Positions 16,979-25,592 of a stretch of 41,352 nt of DNA are shown here, piece by piece. The notes beneath the pieces were generated by a model. The model searched no databases, was not told the origin of the DNA, and saw only the letters and a program-made list of their open reading frames with translations. The DNA comes from Candidatus Dependentiae bacterium (GTDB lineage: Bacteria > Babelota > Babeliae > Babelales > Vermiphilaceae), in NCBI GenBank assembly GCA_026389015.1, contig JAPLIR010000010.1, positions 1 through 41,352 on the forward strand. The letters are read 5' to 3'. Each line of letters starts with the position of its first letter. The stretch's first letter is position 1. The position numbers and the translations under genes are program-made.

Positions 16979-17967
16979 AAGGCTGCACCAGCTTTGTGTG
17001 ATGGTGTTCTTGAGGGTTCGGCAATTTGTAAAAAGTAATCTTGTAATGTTGGTTTTTCGATAGTAACGCCCGCGTAAGCAACTTTAGCATGTGCTAGATT
17101 AGTAAGGAGCGTTGCAACTTTTTGTTCGTTGATCTCAATAGAGATAGTGGTGTTGCGTACGGCATGAGGCAATGCGTTGTGTCGTGCATAATGCACGGCT
17201 CTATCAAGACCCTCTTTAATGGTAAGTTGCACCCGTGATGTTGCAATGCGAGATGCAAGGAGTGCCGGTGTATCATTTGCAATGAGTTTGCCTTGTTTTA
17301 TGACAAGAACACGATTGCACAGTTCTGTTACTTCATCCATATTGTGCGATGCCAGGAGAATAGAGATGCCAAGGTCTCGTTGTTGTTGGAGGACGAATTG
17401 TCGCATTTCGTAGGCGATGTCGGGATCCAACGAAGCGGTGGGTTCATCAAGAAGCACAATTTTAGGTTTGGCAAAAAATGCTTTAGCAAGCATAACGCGT
17501 GTTGTTTGTCCTGCAGATAGTGTTGCAGTTTCTTTATGGCGCATGTCCCAAAGACCAAAGAACTTTAAGAAAGTTTCAATAATATGTGCTCGTTCTGTAT
17601 GGCCAAGGCCGTAAAGTCTGCCAAAGACATCCAAATTTTCATAAATGGTGAGTCGAGGTGCAAGTTTTATATATGAACTTGCAAAGCCTATATGTTGTAA
17701 AATTTCTGATCGATTGCTGGAAAAATCTTTGCCAAAATATTCAATAGTTCCGCTTGTTGGTGTAACGGTTCCTAGCAGCATCTGCATGATGGTACTTTTG
17801 CCCGATCCATTAGTGCCAAGAAGGCCAATAATTTCTCCGGGTTGCATGGTAAATGATATGTTGTCGATGGCCGTAAAGCTTCCTTGGGGGTGTTCTCTGA
17901 TGAAAAAACCCTTGGGTTCAAAAATTTTAACTAATGAATTAACGGCTAAAATACATTTGCTGGGCAT
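16975..17967 (-). CDS. ABC transporter ATP-binding protein (exporter type)
   Basis: This is a 330-residue ATPase. It has Walker A (GTNGSGKST near residues 50-58), signature LSAGQTTR (Ala in place of the second Gly), Walker B (VLLDEPTASLD) and H-loop (ASHNMDEV). A C-terminal extension of about 90 residues after the core resembles the regulatory tail seen in ABC-2 exporter ATPases (YTIKEG...LQDYFLQIA type). The last codons overlap the start of the frameshifted permease (TTATGATG), so the two were translated together. It has no second permease next to it, unlike the 10916-13276 system. I see no strong ribosome site before the ATG. If the permease is dead, this ATPase may be orphaned. Confidence 0.9.
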   Translation of the reverse strand: MPSKCILAVNSLVKIFEPKGFFIREHPQGSFTAIDNISFTMQPGEIIGLLGTNGSGKSTIMQMLLGTVTPTSGTIEYFGKDFSSNRSEILQHIGFASSYIKLAPRLTIYENLDVFGRLYGLGHTERAHIIETFLKFFGLWDMRHKETATLSAGQTTRVMLAKAFFAKPKIVLLDEPTASLDPDIAYEMRQFVLQQQRDLGISILLASHNMDEVTELCNRVLVIKQGKLIANDTPALLASRIATSRVQLTIKEGLDRAVHYARHNALPHAVRNTTISIEINEQKVATLLTNLAHAKVAYAGVTIEKPTLQDYFLQIAEPSRTPSHKAGAAL

Positions 17968-18206
17968 ATATTTTTTATAAATCCACTCATGGTAGGTGTT
18001 GAAATTTCCAAATTATTACGGTGATAAAAAAGAAATAATATGTGTATAACCGTTCCCATAATTTCCTTTTAGTTAAGGTCTTTTTTGGCCTATAACGTAT
18101 ATGATATACACTATACCCGAACTAAATGCTGACGCAAGTTATACTTTGTTTTTTTTAATGAGTTTTTTTGGTGCGCTCTTTTATTGCGAAAGTTGTTAGT
18201 GAGATG

Positions 18207-18236
18207 GTATGAAATATGATGAGTCGTATTTCATAC
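18207..18236. promoter_or_regulatory. Perfect 10-bp inverted repeat upstream of the aquaporin gene
   Basis: GTATGAAATA (18207-18216) and TATTTCATAC (18227-18236) are perfect complements with a 10-nt spacer, ending 34 nt before the ATG at 18271. It could be an operator bound by a dimeric regulator or a hairpin in the leader. The rest of the 300-nt divergent region (17968-18270) shows only A+T-rich sequence, including a small GTATAT-ATATAC palindrome near 18098. Confidence 0.5.
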
Positions 18237-18270
18237 TTTATTACATTCTTTTTATAAGGAGAGTTTCTCT

Positions 18271-18885
18271 ATGAAACGTTTTTTATCTGAAGTAATGGGC
18301 ACGTTTTTTCTTGCCCTTGCTATTAATTTTACCGCTAATCCATTAGCGATAGGCTTTATGTTTTTGGTAATGGTGGTTCTTCTAGCACCAATTTCGGGGG
18401 CTCATTGCAATCCAGCTGTTTCTTTGGCAATGGCGTTACGTGGCAGATTAGCCATGGCACAACTGCCAGTATATATGGCAGCACAAGTTCTTGGTGTTTC
18501 GTTGGTGTCGGTGCTTGTGTACCTTGTTACCCAACAGGTTATGCCTGCGGCGGTTATTCCTGCTGACAAGCTCTTGTTTGTTGGTATTGTAGAATTATTA
18601 TTAAGTTTCCTATTTATCTTAACATTCTTGGTGGTGATGACTTCTAATAGATTTAGAAACAGTGAGCACCAAGGTCTTATTCTTGGTTTTGCTTTAGCGG
18701 CAGTTGCCTTCTTTGGTGGCAGCTATAACCCTGCTATTGCGCTTGGTTCTATTATTGCTAATGTAGTGGCCAATGGCACCATGCCAGGCATGAATGAATT
18801 GCTTGTGTATGTTCTTGTGCCATTTGTTGGTGCCGGCCTAGCGGTATTGAAATACAATTGGTGTTATAGAGAGAACGGACAATAG
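18271..18885 (+). CDS. MIP-family channel (aquaporin-like) with altered second NPA box
   Basis: This 204-residue membrane channel has the aquaporin fold signs: an N-terminal Glu-containing helix (FLSEVMGTFFLALAIN), a first NPA box in ISGAHCNPAVSLA (47-49), an AQ..G motif in YMAAQVLGV, a second conserved Glu (GIVELLLSF), and a second NPA box in GGSYNPAIALG (153-155). In typical water or glycerol channels the second NPA is followed by Arg, which forms the selectivity filter. Here it is Ile156, so the pore selectivity is probably different. It is shorter than E. coli AqpZ or GlpF. AAGGAG lies 9 nt before the ATG, and a terminator follows. Confidence 0.9.
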   Translation: MKRFLSEVMGTFFLALAINFTANPLAIGFMFLVMVVLLAPISGAHCNPAVSLAMALRGRLAMAQLPVYMAAQVLGVSLVSVLVYLVTQQVMPAAVIPADKLLFVGIVELLLSFLFILTFLVVMTSNRFRNSEHQGLILGFALAAVAFFGGSYNPAIALGSIIANVVANGTMPGMNELLVYVLVPFVGAGLAVLKYNWCYRENGQ

Positions 18886-18911
18886 TTCTTTGCGATACAC
18901 AAAAAATCGGG

Positions 18912-18941
18912 GGCAGCTTTGTAACAGCTGCCTTTTTTTTT
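18912..18941 (+). terminator. Rho-independent terminator after the aquaporin gene
   Basis: GGCAGCT (18912-18918) pairs perfectly with AGCTGCC (18926-18932) around a 7-nt loop, followed by nine T residues. Confidence 0.9.
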
Positions 18942-18959
18942 AATAAAAAAGGGATGTAT

Positions 18960-19592
18960 ATGAAGTTCAAAGATCGTGTTGATGCTGGCCAACAATTGGC
19001 TGAACAGTTGAGTCGTTATAAAAACATTGATGATGTTGTAGTGCTTGGTCTTTCTCGTGGCGGTGTGGTTACCGCTCATGCCGTAGCAGAAGCTTTGCAT
19101 CTGCCGCTGGATGTTATGGTAGTAAAAAAAATTGGATCACCATCAAATGATGATCTTGCGGTTGGTGCTTTGACGGCAGGAGGCACTACTTATTTTAATA
19201 AGTCTGTAATGGAAAAATATGGCATTACTGTCGAAAATCTTGTGCCGATTATTGAAAAAGCACAAGAAGAGGTAGCGCGACGTCTGAAAGTATATCGCGA
19301 TGCTTTGCCGGCCAGAAACTATATGAATAAAACCGTCATTGTGATAGACGATGGCATGGTTACCGGCTCAACCATGCAAGCTGCTATTCTGTCCTTAAAA
19401 AATCTGGGTGCCAAAAAGGTGGTTATTGCCGTGCCTGTTTCATCGGCACATGCGTTGCGTGAACTCAAAGCAGGAGTTGATGAAGTACTATGTTTGTATG
19501 AATCTGATACGGTACTAGGTGTCAGCCAATTTTATGATTCTTGTGAGTCGGTTACAGATGACGAAGTAGTAGCTCTGCTGGGCAATGATTAA
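18960..19592 (+). CDS. Phosphoribosyltransferase-family protein
   Basis: The type I phosphoribosyltransferase fold is shown by the PRPP-binding motif VIVIDDGMVTGSTM (near residues 123-136) and by the early VVVLGLSRGGVVTAHAVAEAL and VMVVKKIGSPSNDDLAVGAL segments. This subgroup often occurs beside hydrolases or as a stand-alone enzyme of unclear base specificity. The substrate cannot be given. Two ATGs stand 6 nt apart; the second (18960) is chosen because AGGG is only 2-3 nt before the first but about 8 nt before the second. It follows the aquaporin terminator, so it needs its own promoter or read-through. No nucleotide salvage partner is adjacent. Confidence 0.85.
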   Translation: MKFKDRVDAGQQLAEQLSRYKNIDDVVVLGLSRGGVVTAHAVAEALHLPLDVMVVKKIGSPSNDDLAVGALTAGGTTYFNKSVMEKYGITVENLVPIIEKAQEEVARRLKVYRDALPARNYMNKTVIVIDDGMVTGSTMQAAILSLKNLGAKKVVIAVPVSSAHALRELKAGVDEVLCLYESDTVLGVSQFYDSCESVTDDEVVALLGND

Positions 19593-19636
19593 ATTGCCCG
19601 TTTAAAAGCATACAAAAGGTGTTTTTACCCCAATTG

Positions 19637-19666
19637 TTGATTTCTATTAGAAATATTGCCTATAAT
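19637..19666 (+). promoter_or_regulatory. Sigma70-like promoter
   Basis: TTGATT (19637-19642), an 18-nt spacer and a perfect TATAAT (19661-19666) lie upstream of the secreted protein gene at 19723, giving a leader of about 50 nt. Confidence 0.6.
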
Positions 19667-19722
19667 GAACTATGGAATATAAAGATGGAAGTTATTGCAA
19701 TACCAGGGTTTGAGGAGCAAGC

Positions 19723-20364
19723 ATGGAATGTAAGCAAATAATGACACGCTTTTTACTGTGTTTGGCGGCAATGTTCGGTGCTTTTAATGCTACGTGGGCT
19801 GGAGGGCATGGCGCTCACGGTGCACCAGCTGCACCAGTGGCTCCGGTTGCGCCAGTTGTAGTTCAAACACCGTTGAAGATTTCTGGTGTTGTTATAGATC
19901 TTGCAACAGAAATAACGTTAGAAAGCGAAAGCGCCAAAAAGGATGCTTTTGTGCTTCCTGCATCAGTTGCGTTTCAATCGCCCCTCATTCAACAAGTGGT
20001 CAAACAAACGGTGGAGCAAGGTTCGCCCATCTATTTTATCAAATTTGATGATATTCCTGCGCAAGATCTCAAGCTCATGGTTGATGCAATGACTATCATG
20101 AGTGCGTTGCCCGACGAGCCATTATTTAGTGTGATGTTTAATCTTGAAAACAATCTTGAACTACCAAAGCTCATATCGCTTGATTTATTCAATCAAGCTG
20201 CCTTTCTACAGCTGAAACCATTCGAGACGCTCTTGGCTCGTTATATTGCGACCGCTATTCATGATGGCAAGATAGCCAAAGATGTGGTCTTTGGTAATTT
20301 CACTAAGCCGCTTAATGAAGAGATCTCGCAGCAATATTATAATTTATATCAAAAGTTGCTGTAG
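19723..20364 (+). CDS. Secreted protein of unknown function
   Basis: This 213-residue protein has a signal peptide (MECKQIMTRFLLCLAAMFGAF, likely cleaved after TWA near residue 26). A short Gly/His then Ala/Pro/Val linker follows (GGHGAHGAPAAPVAPVAPVVV). The remaining mixed alpha/beta region contains repeated Asp/Leu-rich segments (FDDIPAQDLKLMVDAMTIM, LISLDLFNQAAFLQLKPFETLLARYI). The composition of the last part recalls SKP1/POZ-like helices (LDLFNQAAFL), but this is too weak to assign. GAGGAG lies about 7 nt before the ATG; a second Met at codon 7 is possible. A good promoter lies at 19637. The ankyrin gene follows 34 nt downstream, probably on the same transcript. Confidence 0.8.
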   Translation: MECKQIMTRFLLCLAAMFGAFNATWAGGHGAHGAPAAPVAPVAPVVVQTPLKISGVVIDLATEITLESESAKKDAFVLPASVAFQSPLIQQVVKQTVEQGSPIYFIKFDDIPAQDLKLMVDAMTIMSALPDEPLFSVMFNLENNLELPKLISLDLFNQAAFLQLKPFETLLARYIATAIHDGKIAKDVVFGNFTKPLNEEISQQYYNLYQKLL

Positions 20365-20398
20365 GGTTACCAACTTTAAAAGATTGCTAGGAAAAATA

Positions 20399-21460
20399 AT
20401 GTCAGATAAAAGAATCAATAAGAGAGTAAATGATTATGATCATGTAACGGGCAGAACTCCGTTTATGGATGCTGTTTGCTTTGGTAACAAGGATGAGGTT
20501 ATTGCATTACTATCAGCTGGTGCGAAGATAAATCTTCAAAGTACCAATGAAGGTTCTGACCCTAGTGGTAGTACTGCTCTTATGTATGCTGCCGAAAGGG
20601 GGTATAAGGAGATAGTTGATATATTAATTAAGGCTGGCGCCAATGTTAATATTCGTAATTCAATTGGTAGAACAGCTATTATGTTTCGGTCTTCTCAAGA
20701 CCGATCGCCCGATCTTGGAAAATGGTTTGCAATCAGTAAAAAAGGTGAGGATTATAAAGATATAATAGATACGTTAATTAAAGCTGGTGCAGAGGTGAAC
20801 GCTCAAGATGAAGATGGCAGAACGGCTCTTATCTTAACGATTGTTTGGGTTCATCCTTATGCTGAATGGGTAGTTAATGCATTATTGAAGGCCGGAGCGG
20901 ATGTTAATATTCGCGATAAATCGGGTCAAAGTGCCTTTGCTTATAGCACGCATGGTTACCCTTTTAGTAGGAGTGATGATATCATTGCTGCTGCATTAAT
21001 TAACCATGGCGTTGATGATCTTTCTTTTAAAGATAGGTATGGCCAAACCGCTCTCATGAATGCTTGCGTCTTTGGAGGCAGAGATACCGTTGCTGCATTA
21101 ATCAAGGCTGGTGTTGATCTTAATGTTCCTGACCAGAATGGCCAAACAGCATTAATGAAGGTTGTTGAGCGTAATGAGCAGCTCGTGGATCAAGGAAATG
21201 GTGTGGTATGGCGATATGAAGATGTATTGGATGCATTATTGAAGGCTGGAGCGGATGTTAATGTTCAGGATAAGAACGGTCAAACGGCTCTCATGAAAGC
21301 TGCTTGTGGCGGAAAAGAAAGTATGGTTATGGCATTACTTCTAGTCGGTGCTGATACAACTATTACTGATAAACATGGCGATACAGCTGAAATGTTTGCC
21401 ATGAAGAGTGATCATTCTGAGATAGTAAAACTTTTACAAGAAAAAAATAAAACCACTTAG
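20399..21460 (+). CDS. Ankyrin-repeat protein without signal peptide
   Basis: This 353-residue protein is made almost entirely of ankyrin repeats, about eight to nine. Examples are TGRTPFMDAVCFGNKDEVIA, GSTALMYAAERGYKEIVDIL, DGRTALILTIVWVHPYAEWV, YGQTALMNACVFGGRDTVAA and NGQTALMKAACGGKESMVMA, with ANVN or ADVN turns. Some units carry insertions (a DRSPDLGKWFAISKKGEDY stretch and a DQGNGVVWRYED stretch). The ATG at 20399 is chosen because AGGA lies 7 nt upstream and the preceding frame overlaps the end of the secreted protein gene. Unlike the two ankyrin proteins at 8305 and 9438 it has no signal peptide. It may act in the cytoplasm or leave by a Sec-independent route. Confidence 0.88.
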   Translation: MSDKRINKRVNDYDHVTGRTPFMDAVCFGNKDEVIALLSAGAKINLQSTNEGSDPSGSTALMYAAERGYKEIVDILIKAGANVNIRNSIGRTAIMFRSSQDRSPDLGKWFAISKKGEDYKDIIDTLIKAGAEVNAQDEDGRTALILTIVWVHPYAEWVVNALLKAGADVNIRDKSGQSAFAYSTHGYPFSRSDDIIAAALINHGVDDLSFKDRYGQTALMNACVFGGRDTVAALIKAGVDLNVPDQNGQTALMKVVERNEQLVDQGNGVVWRYEDVLDALLKAGADVNVQDKNGQTALMKAACGGKESMVMALLLVGADTTITDKHGDTAEMFAMKSDHSEIVKLLQEKNKTT

Positions 21461-21567
21461 TGTGACCTTGCTCCTTTCATAATTGAAGCTTTTCCTGTTT
21501 TGACGTATGCTAAAATATATCTCAACAATATTTTTGTTTCGACCGTCTTTACAAGGGTAGTTCCATA

Positions 21568-23883
21568 ATGAAATTATCGATTTCCTGGGTTTTTGATCAC
21601 ATTGATGCAGATTGGAAAAAGCTTGATATTAACGATCTCATAAAGCGCTTTAACCAAATGGTTGCTGAAATTGAAGGGTTTACCAAGCTGTCCATTGATC
21701 TTGTGCCATTTACGTTAGCGCATGTCACACGTACTGATGAAAAACAGACAGCATTGTTTAGCCAGGAATGGCAACAAGAATGTCTTGCGCCAGGTCGCAA
21801 GGGCATTCAGATTGGTCAGTTATTTTTGATCAAAAAAACACAGAAAGGTTTCGATTGGGCATTGGCTACCGATTTGGGCAGTGGTAAAGATGCCATTTTA
21901 CCAGCACTTTTTTGTGATGAGTCGGAAGTCGCCGGAGCTTGGAAGAACTCCTTTGAAACAGAAGATTACATTCTCGAGCTTGATAATAAATCGGTTACTC
22001 ACCGTCCAGACATGTGGGGTCACCGTGGCTTTGCGCGCGAAATTGCAGCAATGTTTGATATGCCACTAAAGCCGGCCAGTCAATTTTTAGCAGATAAAAA
22101 AGTTACGCAGTACACAAAAACGGTACCTGCAACAAAAACTAATCCGTGCGCTATTGATATGCAAGCGCCGCTTGTGTGCAAACGACTTGCTGGCATGTAT
22201 TTAGACAATGTTGTTACGCAACCATCATTATTATGGATGGTGCATCGCTTGGTGCGTGTTGATGCACGGCCAATTGAAGCAATCGTCGACATGACTAATT
22301 ATGTCATGCTTGAATGGGGACAACCAATGCATGCGTTTGATATGGCACAATTGCCAACCAACAGATTAGTCCCACGCATGGCACGAATGGGCGAGTCATT
22401 AGTATTGCTTGATGGCCAAACGGTTGAACTGACACCAGAAGATTTAGTAATCAGCGATGGCGACAAAGCATTGGCATTAGCTGGTGTTATGGGCGGCCGC
22501 GACAGTGGCATTAGTGCATCTACCACATCTATTATTGTCGAATCGGCCTGTTTTGATGCGGTGACCATTCGTAGAACAGCTACTCGGTACAAAAAGCGAA
22601 CCGAAGCTTCTGCTCGTTTTGAAAAGTCGTTGGACCCTAACCAAAACACTCAAGCAGTTGCTCGGTTTTTAAAATTAATGCACGATGCCAAAATCAAAGC
22701 TGTTGAATCAGACGAAATTTTTTCTGTGGGTGATCCAGCACAAGAAAGCACGATTGTCATAGCACATGATGTTATAGAAAAACGTCTGGGCGTGGTGCTG
22801 TCACCTGAATTTGTGTATAACATGCTCACCAAATTAGAGTTCAAGGTCGCGGTTACTAATGGTATCTACACCATTACCATTCCTACTTTTAGAGCTACCA
22901 AAGATATTCGTATTAAAGAAGATATCATTGAAGAGATTGGTCGTTTTTATGGGTATACAAATCTTGCGCCTGAACTGCCAAAATTACAATTACGGCCAGC
23001 CGAGCTTGGTTGGGTGTACCGTCAACGCACTATTAAACAGTTGTTGGCACACACCGCAAAAATGCGCGAGCTTTACTCTTATGCATTTTTTGATGAAGAA
23101 TTTTTAAATCACGTTGCATGGCAACCAAAAGATACGCTAGAAGTCCAAAGTCCGGTTTCTGAAAACTGGCGACGCTTGGCGACATCGTTAGTTCCAGGAT
23201 TGCTCAAAGCAGTAACGACTGCAAGTTCAGAACACGATGCTTTACGCTTTTTTGAATTAGGCCGCACATGGCATGCTAGTGCGGATGTTGTAGAGAAAAA
23301 ATCTTTAGCGGGTGTTTTCTTTGATAAAAAGAATGTTGATTTTTATGATGCCAAGGCATTATTGCAACCACTGTTTGATGCACTAAAATTATCCGTTGAA
23401 TGGGTGAAAGTTAATCAGCCAACATCGCCATGGTATGCGCCGTATCAAACAGCTGAGCTGTTCTATAACGGTACCAAGATTGGCGTAGCAGGCAAGATGC
23501 ATCCAACATTTTTACAAGCAGTGTGCCAAGGTGATGCCTTTATTTTTGAATTAGATGCAGACTTTTTGTTGACTCATCAACCAGCTCTTGAACGTTGTAC
23601 CAGAGAATGTAAGTATCCTGGCATGGTGCGCGACATCAGTATGCTTGTCGCACGAGACACAACCGTGGATATGATTTTGCATAGTATTGCACAGGTTAAT
23701 ACAAAAATCTCAAGCGTAACGTTGCAGGACTTCTTTGAAAAAGAAGAATGGCCAGATCAACGAGCAATGACTTTCCGTTTTGTGATTTCAGATCAAGAAC
23801 GTACGATGACTAAAGAAGAAGCTGATGTTATATGGGATGCGGTAGCTGTACAAGTTAAAGCAGTCGGAGCAGTGATTCGATGA
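21568..23883 (+). CDS. pheT: Phenylalanyl-tRNA synthetase beta subunit
   Basis: This is the 771-residue beta subunit of the (alpha beta)2 enzyme that charges tRNA-Phe. In order there are an N-terminal tRNA-binding (EMAP-II-like) region to about 150, HRPDMWGHRGFAREIA at the junction, and the B3/B4 editing domain with RPIEAIVDMTNYVM and LALAGVMGG. Then come the B5 domain (VIEKRLGVVLSPEFVYNMLTKL), the catalytic-like core (RELYSYAFFDEEFL), and a C-terminal FDX-ACB anticodon-binding domain beginning YPGMVRDISMLV. The length is near normal (about 790). A TGC-TAAAAT extended -10 at 21508 may be its promoter. pheS is not next to it, and the gene overlaps lspA by 4 nt. Confidence 0.95.
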   Translation: MKLSISWVFDHIDADWKKLDINDLIKRFNQMVAEIEGFTKLSIDLVPFTLAHVTRTDEKQTALFSQEWQQECLAPGRKGIQIGQLFLIKKTQKGFDWALATDLGSGKDAILPALFCDESEVAGAWKNSFETEDYILELDNKSVTHRPDMWGHRGFAREIAAMFDMPLKPASQFLADKKVTQYTKTVPATKTNPCAIDMQAPLVCKRLAGMYLDNVVTQPSLLWMVHRLVRVDARPIEAIVDMTNYVMLEWGQPMHAFDMAQLPTNRLVPRMARMGESLVLLDGQTVELTPEDLVISDGDKALALAGVMGGRDSGISASTTSIIVESACFDAVTIRRTATRYKKRTEASARFEKSLDPNQNTQAVARFLKLMHDAKIKAVESDEIFSVGDPAQESTIVIAHDVIEKRLGVVLSPEFVYNMLTKLEFKVAVTNGIYTITIPTFRATKDIRIKEDIIEEIGRFYGYTNLAPELPKLQLRPAELGWVYRQRTIKQLLAHTAKMRELYSYAFFDEEFLNHVAWQPKDTLEVQSPVSENWRRLATSLVPGLLKAVTTASSEHDALRFFELGRTWHASADVVEKKSLAGVFFDKKNVDFYDAKALLQPLFDALKLSVEWVKVNQPTSPWYAPYQTAELFYNGTKIGVAGKMHPTFLQAVCQGDAFIFELDADFLLTHQPALERCTRECKYPGMVRDISMLVARDTTVDMILHSIAQVNTKISSVTLQDFFEKEEWPDQRAMTFRFVISDQERTMTKEEADVIWDAVAVQVKAVGAVIR

Positions 23884-24341
23884 ATCGACCAATGCATTTT
23901 TTTCAATATATTATTGTATTTTTATTCTGCTTTCAGATTGACCGTATTACCAAAGGACTTGCACTTGAACGTGCGGTTGACCGTTATGAGATTAATCAAT
24001 TCTTATCATTTGAATTGGTATTCAATCGTGGCGTGACCGGTGGTTTGTTTGGTTCTGATAGCCCACTATTATTTTTACTTTTGAGTCTGTTCATTGCATC
24101 CATTATTGCCGTCTTGGCGGTGTATGCTTATTTTCGGTGGCGTGAAGATAAATCCATTTTGGGAGAAGTGCTAACACTGGCTGGTGCGATTTCAAATCTA
24201 CTCGATCGTGTTCTTTATCAAGGTGTGATTGATTTTGTGGTACTTTCGTGGGGTGATTATACCTTTCCGGTATTTAATATAGCTGATGTGTGCATTGTGC
24301 TTGGTGTCGCGATTATATTTTTTGTTCACGTACGGGAATAA
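23880..24341 (+). CDS. lspA: Lipoprotein signal peptidase (signal peptidase II)
   Basis: This 153-residue inner-membrane aspartyl protease removes signal peptides from prolipoproteins. It has four hydrophobic segments. The family boxes are NRGVTGGLFG (49-58), GAISNLLDRVLYQGVIDFV with catalytic Asp109, and FPVFNIADVCI with catalytic Asp126. The usual Ala before Phe/Trp in the NxGxAFG box reads Thr-Gly-Gly-Leu-Phe, a small divergence. It starts within the pheT stop (ATGA overlap) and ends 1 nt before pgpA. Its likely clients in the window are the lipobox proteins at 10290 and 26761. Confidence 0.93.
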   Translation: MNRPMHFFQYIIVFLFCFQIDRITKGLALERAVDRYEINQFLSFELVFNRGVTGGLFGSDSPLLFLLLSLFIASIIAVLAVYAYFRWREDKSILGEVLTLAGAISNLLDRVLYQGVIDFVVLSWGDYTFPVFNIADVCIVLGVAIIFFVHVRE

Positions 24342-24342
24342 G

Positions 24343-24792
24343 ATGCTTGTACGATTATTTGCCACCCTTGGCCCCATTGGGCATCGGCCATTTTCTGGGA
24401 CCTGGGCAAGCTTATTAACATTGCCGATTATTTATGGACTTAGTGCTCTTGATGTTTCTATTGTTGTCTACAGCGGTTTAATCATAGGTTTGGTTGTAGC
24501 TGCGTGGTATGCAATTGAAAAGTCGCTTGCCTACTTCAAACATCATGACCCTAGACAGATAGTTATTGATGAGGTTGTCGGGTGCATGGTTACTTTTGTG
24601 GCAGTGCCAATTTCTTTTACATCGCTTGCCATGGGCTTTGTATTATTTCGCTTGTTTGATATCACCAAAATGTTGGGCATCAAAAAGCTCGAATCTATTC
24701 GTGGCCCCTGGGGAATACTTTTGGACGATATTGCAGCTGGGTTATTGAGTAACGTTATTTTACAACTAGTGCTGCATGCGGATTTGATGTGA
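24343..24792 (+). CDS. pgpA: Phosphatidylglycerophosphatase A family protein
   Basis: This 149-residue membrane protein shows the PgpA landmarks: FATLGPIGHRPFSGTWASLL at the N-terminus, DPRQIVIDEVVGCMVTF in the middle, and FRLFDITKML followed by RGPWGILLDDIAAGLLSN near the end. PgpA removes the phosphate from phosphatidylglycerophosphate to give phosphatidylglycerol. The acidic residues of the DE and LDD motifs, thought to bind Mg, are present. The ATG at 24343 is chosen because it starts 1 nt after the lspA stop and aligns with family starts; a longer frame would overlap lspA by about 55 nt. Its stop overlaps the GTG of the next gene. Confidence 0.9.
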   Translation: MLVRLFATLGPIGHRPFSGTWASLLTLPIIYGLSALDVSIVVYSGLIIGLVVAAWYAIEKSLAYFKHHDPRQIVIDEVVGCMVTFVAVPISFTSLAMGFVLFRLFDITKMLGIKKLESIRGPWGILLDDIAAGLLSNVILQLVLHADLM

Positions 24793-25475
24793 ACATACAC
24801 TTAGCAAAATTTTCTTCCTTTATATACGCAATCCCCAATGTATTAATCGATCTCCTATCGCCTCCCATCTGCGCGCATTGCAAAGATTTTGTGCCACAAC
24901 GTGTGGTATTTTGTGATTCATGCGCCATCAAACTAGAGCCGGTCGTAACAATTATGTTGCCGATTACCGCAACTATTTCGGTAAAGTTATGTGCAGCGGC
25001 GGCCTATAAAGAACCCATTAAAACATTAATTATGGCTAAGCACTGGTCGGATGAGGTTGCCAGTTATCAGTTGGGCCAGTTGATTTGGGAACGCACTGAT
25101 GTAAAGACTGTTGCGTGTGATTATATCATCCCGATTCCTTTACATTGGACTAGGTTTGCCAAGCGTGGTTTTAATCAAGCGGAAGAAATTGCACAGATGC
25201 TGAGTAAAAATAATGGTAAACGGGTAGTGAATATACTAAGCCGTGTAAAAAAGACGTCATTCCAAGCTGGGCTAAAATCGGCCGATCGTATTGCCAACGT
25301 GCATGAAGCATTCGCGTTAAAGGGTCACGATAAGAGTTTGTATAAAGATAAGCATTTGATGCTTGTTGACGACTTGTGTACAACGGGCTCAACAGTACGT
25401 GCGGCAGCAAAAGTATTATTGAGCCTCAAGCCTTCGTCTATTACTGTTGTTGTTGCGTCTCGGGTGATTGATTAA
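24789..25475 (+). CDS. comF: ComF/GntX-type phosphoribosyltransferase-like protein
   Basis: This 228-residue protein has the ComF layout: an N-terminal zinc-finger-like Cys cluster (Cys28, Cys31, Cys42, Cys45 in PPICAHC and FCDSC), a middle segment with YKEPIKTLIMAKH and IIPIPLHWTRFAKRGFNQAEEIAQ, and a C-terminal PRPP-type motif LMLVDDLCTTGSTV. ComF proteins are linked to DNA uptake in naturally competent bacteria, but the biochemical activity is unclear and many non-competent bacteria keep one. The start is GTG within a GTGA overlap with the pgpA stop, so its translation is coupled. It is the last gene of the pheT-lspA-pgpA-comF chain. Confidence 0.9.
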   Translation: MNIHLAKFSSFIYAIPNVLIDLLSPPICAHCKDFVPQRVVFCDSCAIKLEPVVTIMLPITATISVKLCAAAAYKEPIKTLIMAKHWSDEVASYQLGQLIWERTDVKTVACDYIIPIPLHWTRFAKRGFNQAEEIAQMLSKNNGKRVVNILSRVKKTSFQAGLKSADRIANVHEAFALKGHDKSLYKDKHLMLVDDLCTTGSTVRAAAKVLLSLKPSSITVVVASRVID

Positions 25476-25508
25476 TCGCTCTAGTTATCAGTAGCTGATT
25501 AACAAAAT

Positions 25509-25552
25509 CGGGCAACAAGGAAGCATGATGCTTCTTTGTTGCCCGTATTTTA
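25509..25552 (+). terminator. Long hairpin terminator after comF
   Basis: CGGGCAACAAGGAAGCAT and ATGCTTCTTTGTTGCCCG form an 18-bp stem with one G-T pair at 25509-25545, followed by TATTTTATT. It separates the pheT-comF chain from the convergent minus-strand gene ending at 25593 and may act in both directions. Confidence 0.8.
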
Positions 25553-25592
25553 TTATCTAGAATGGATTCTACAGGTGTATTGCAGTCGCCAA

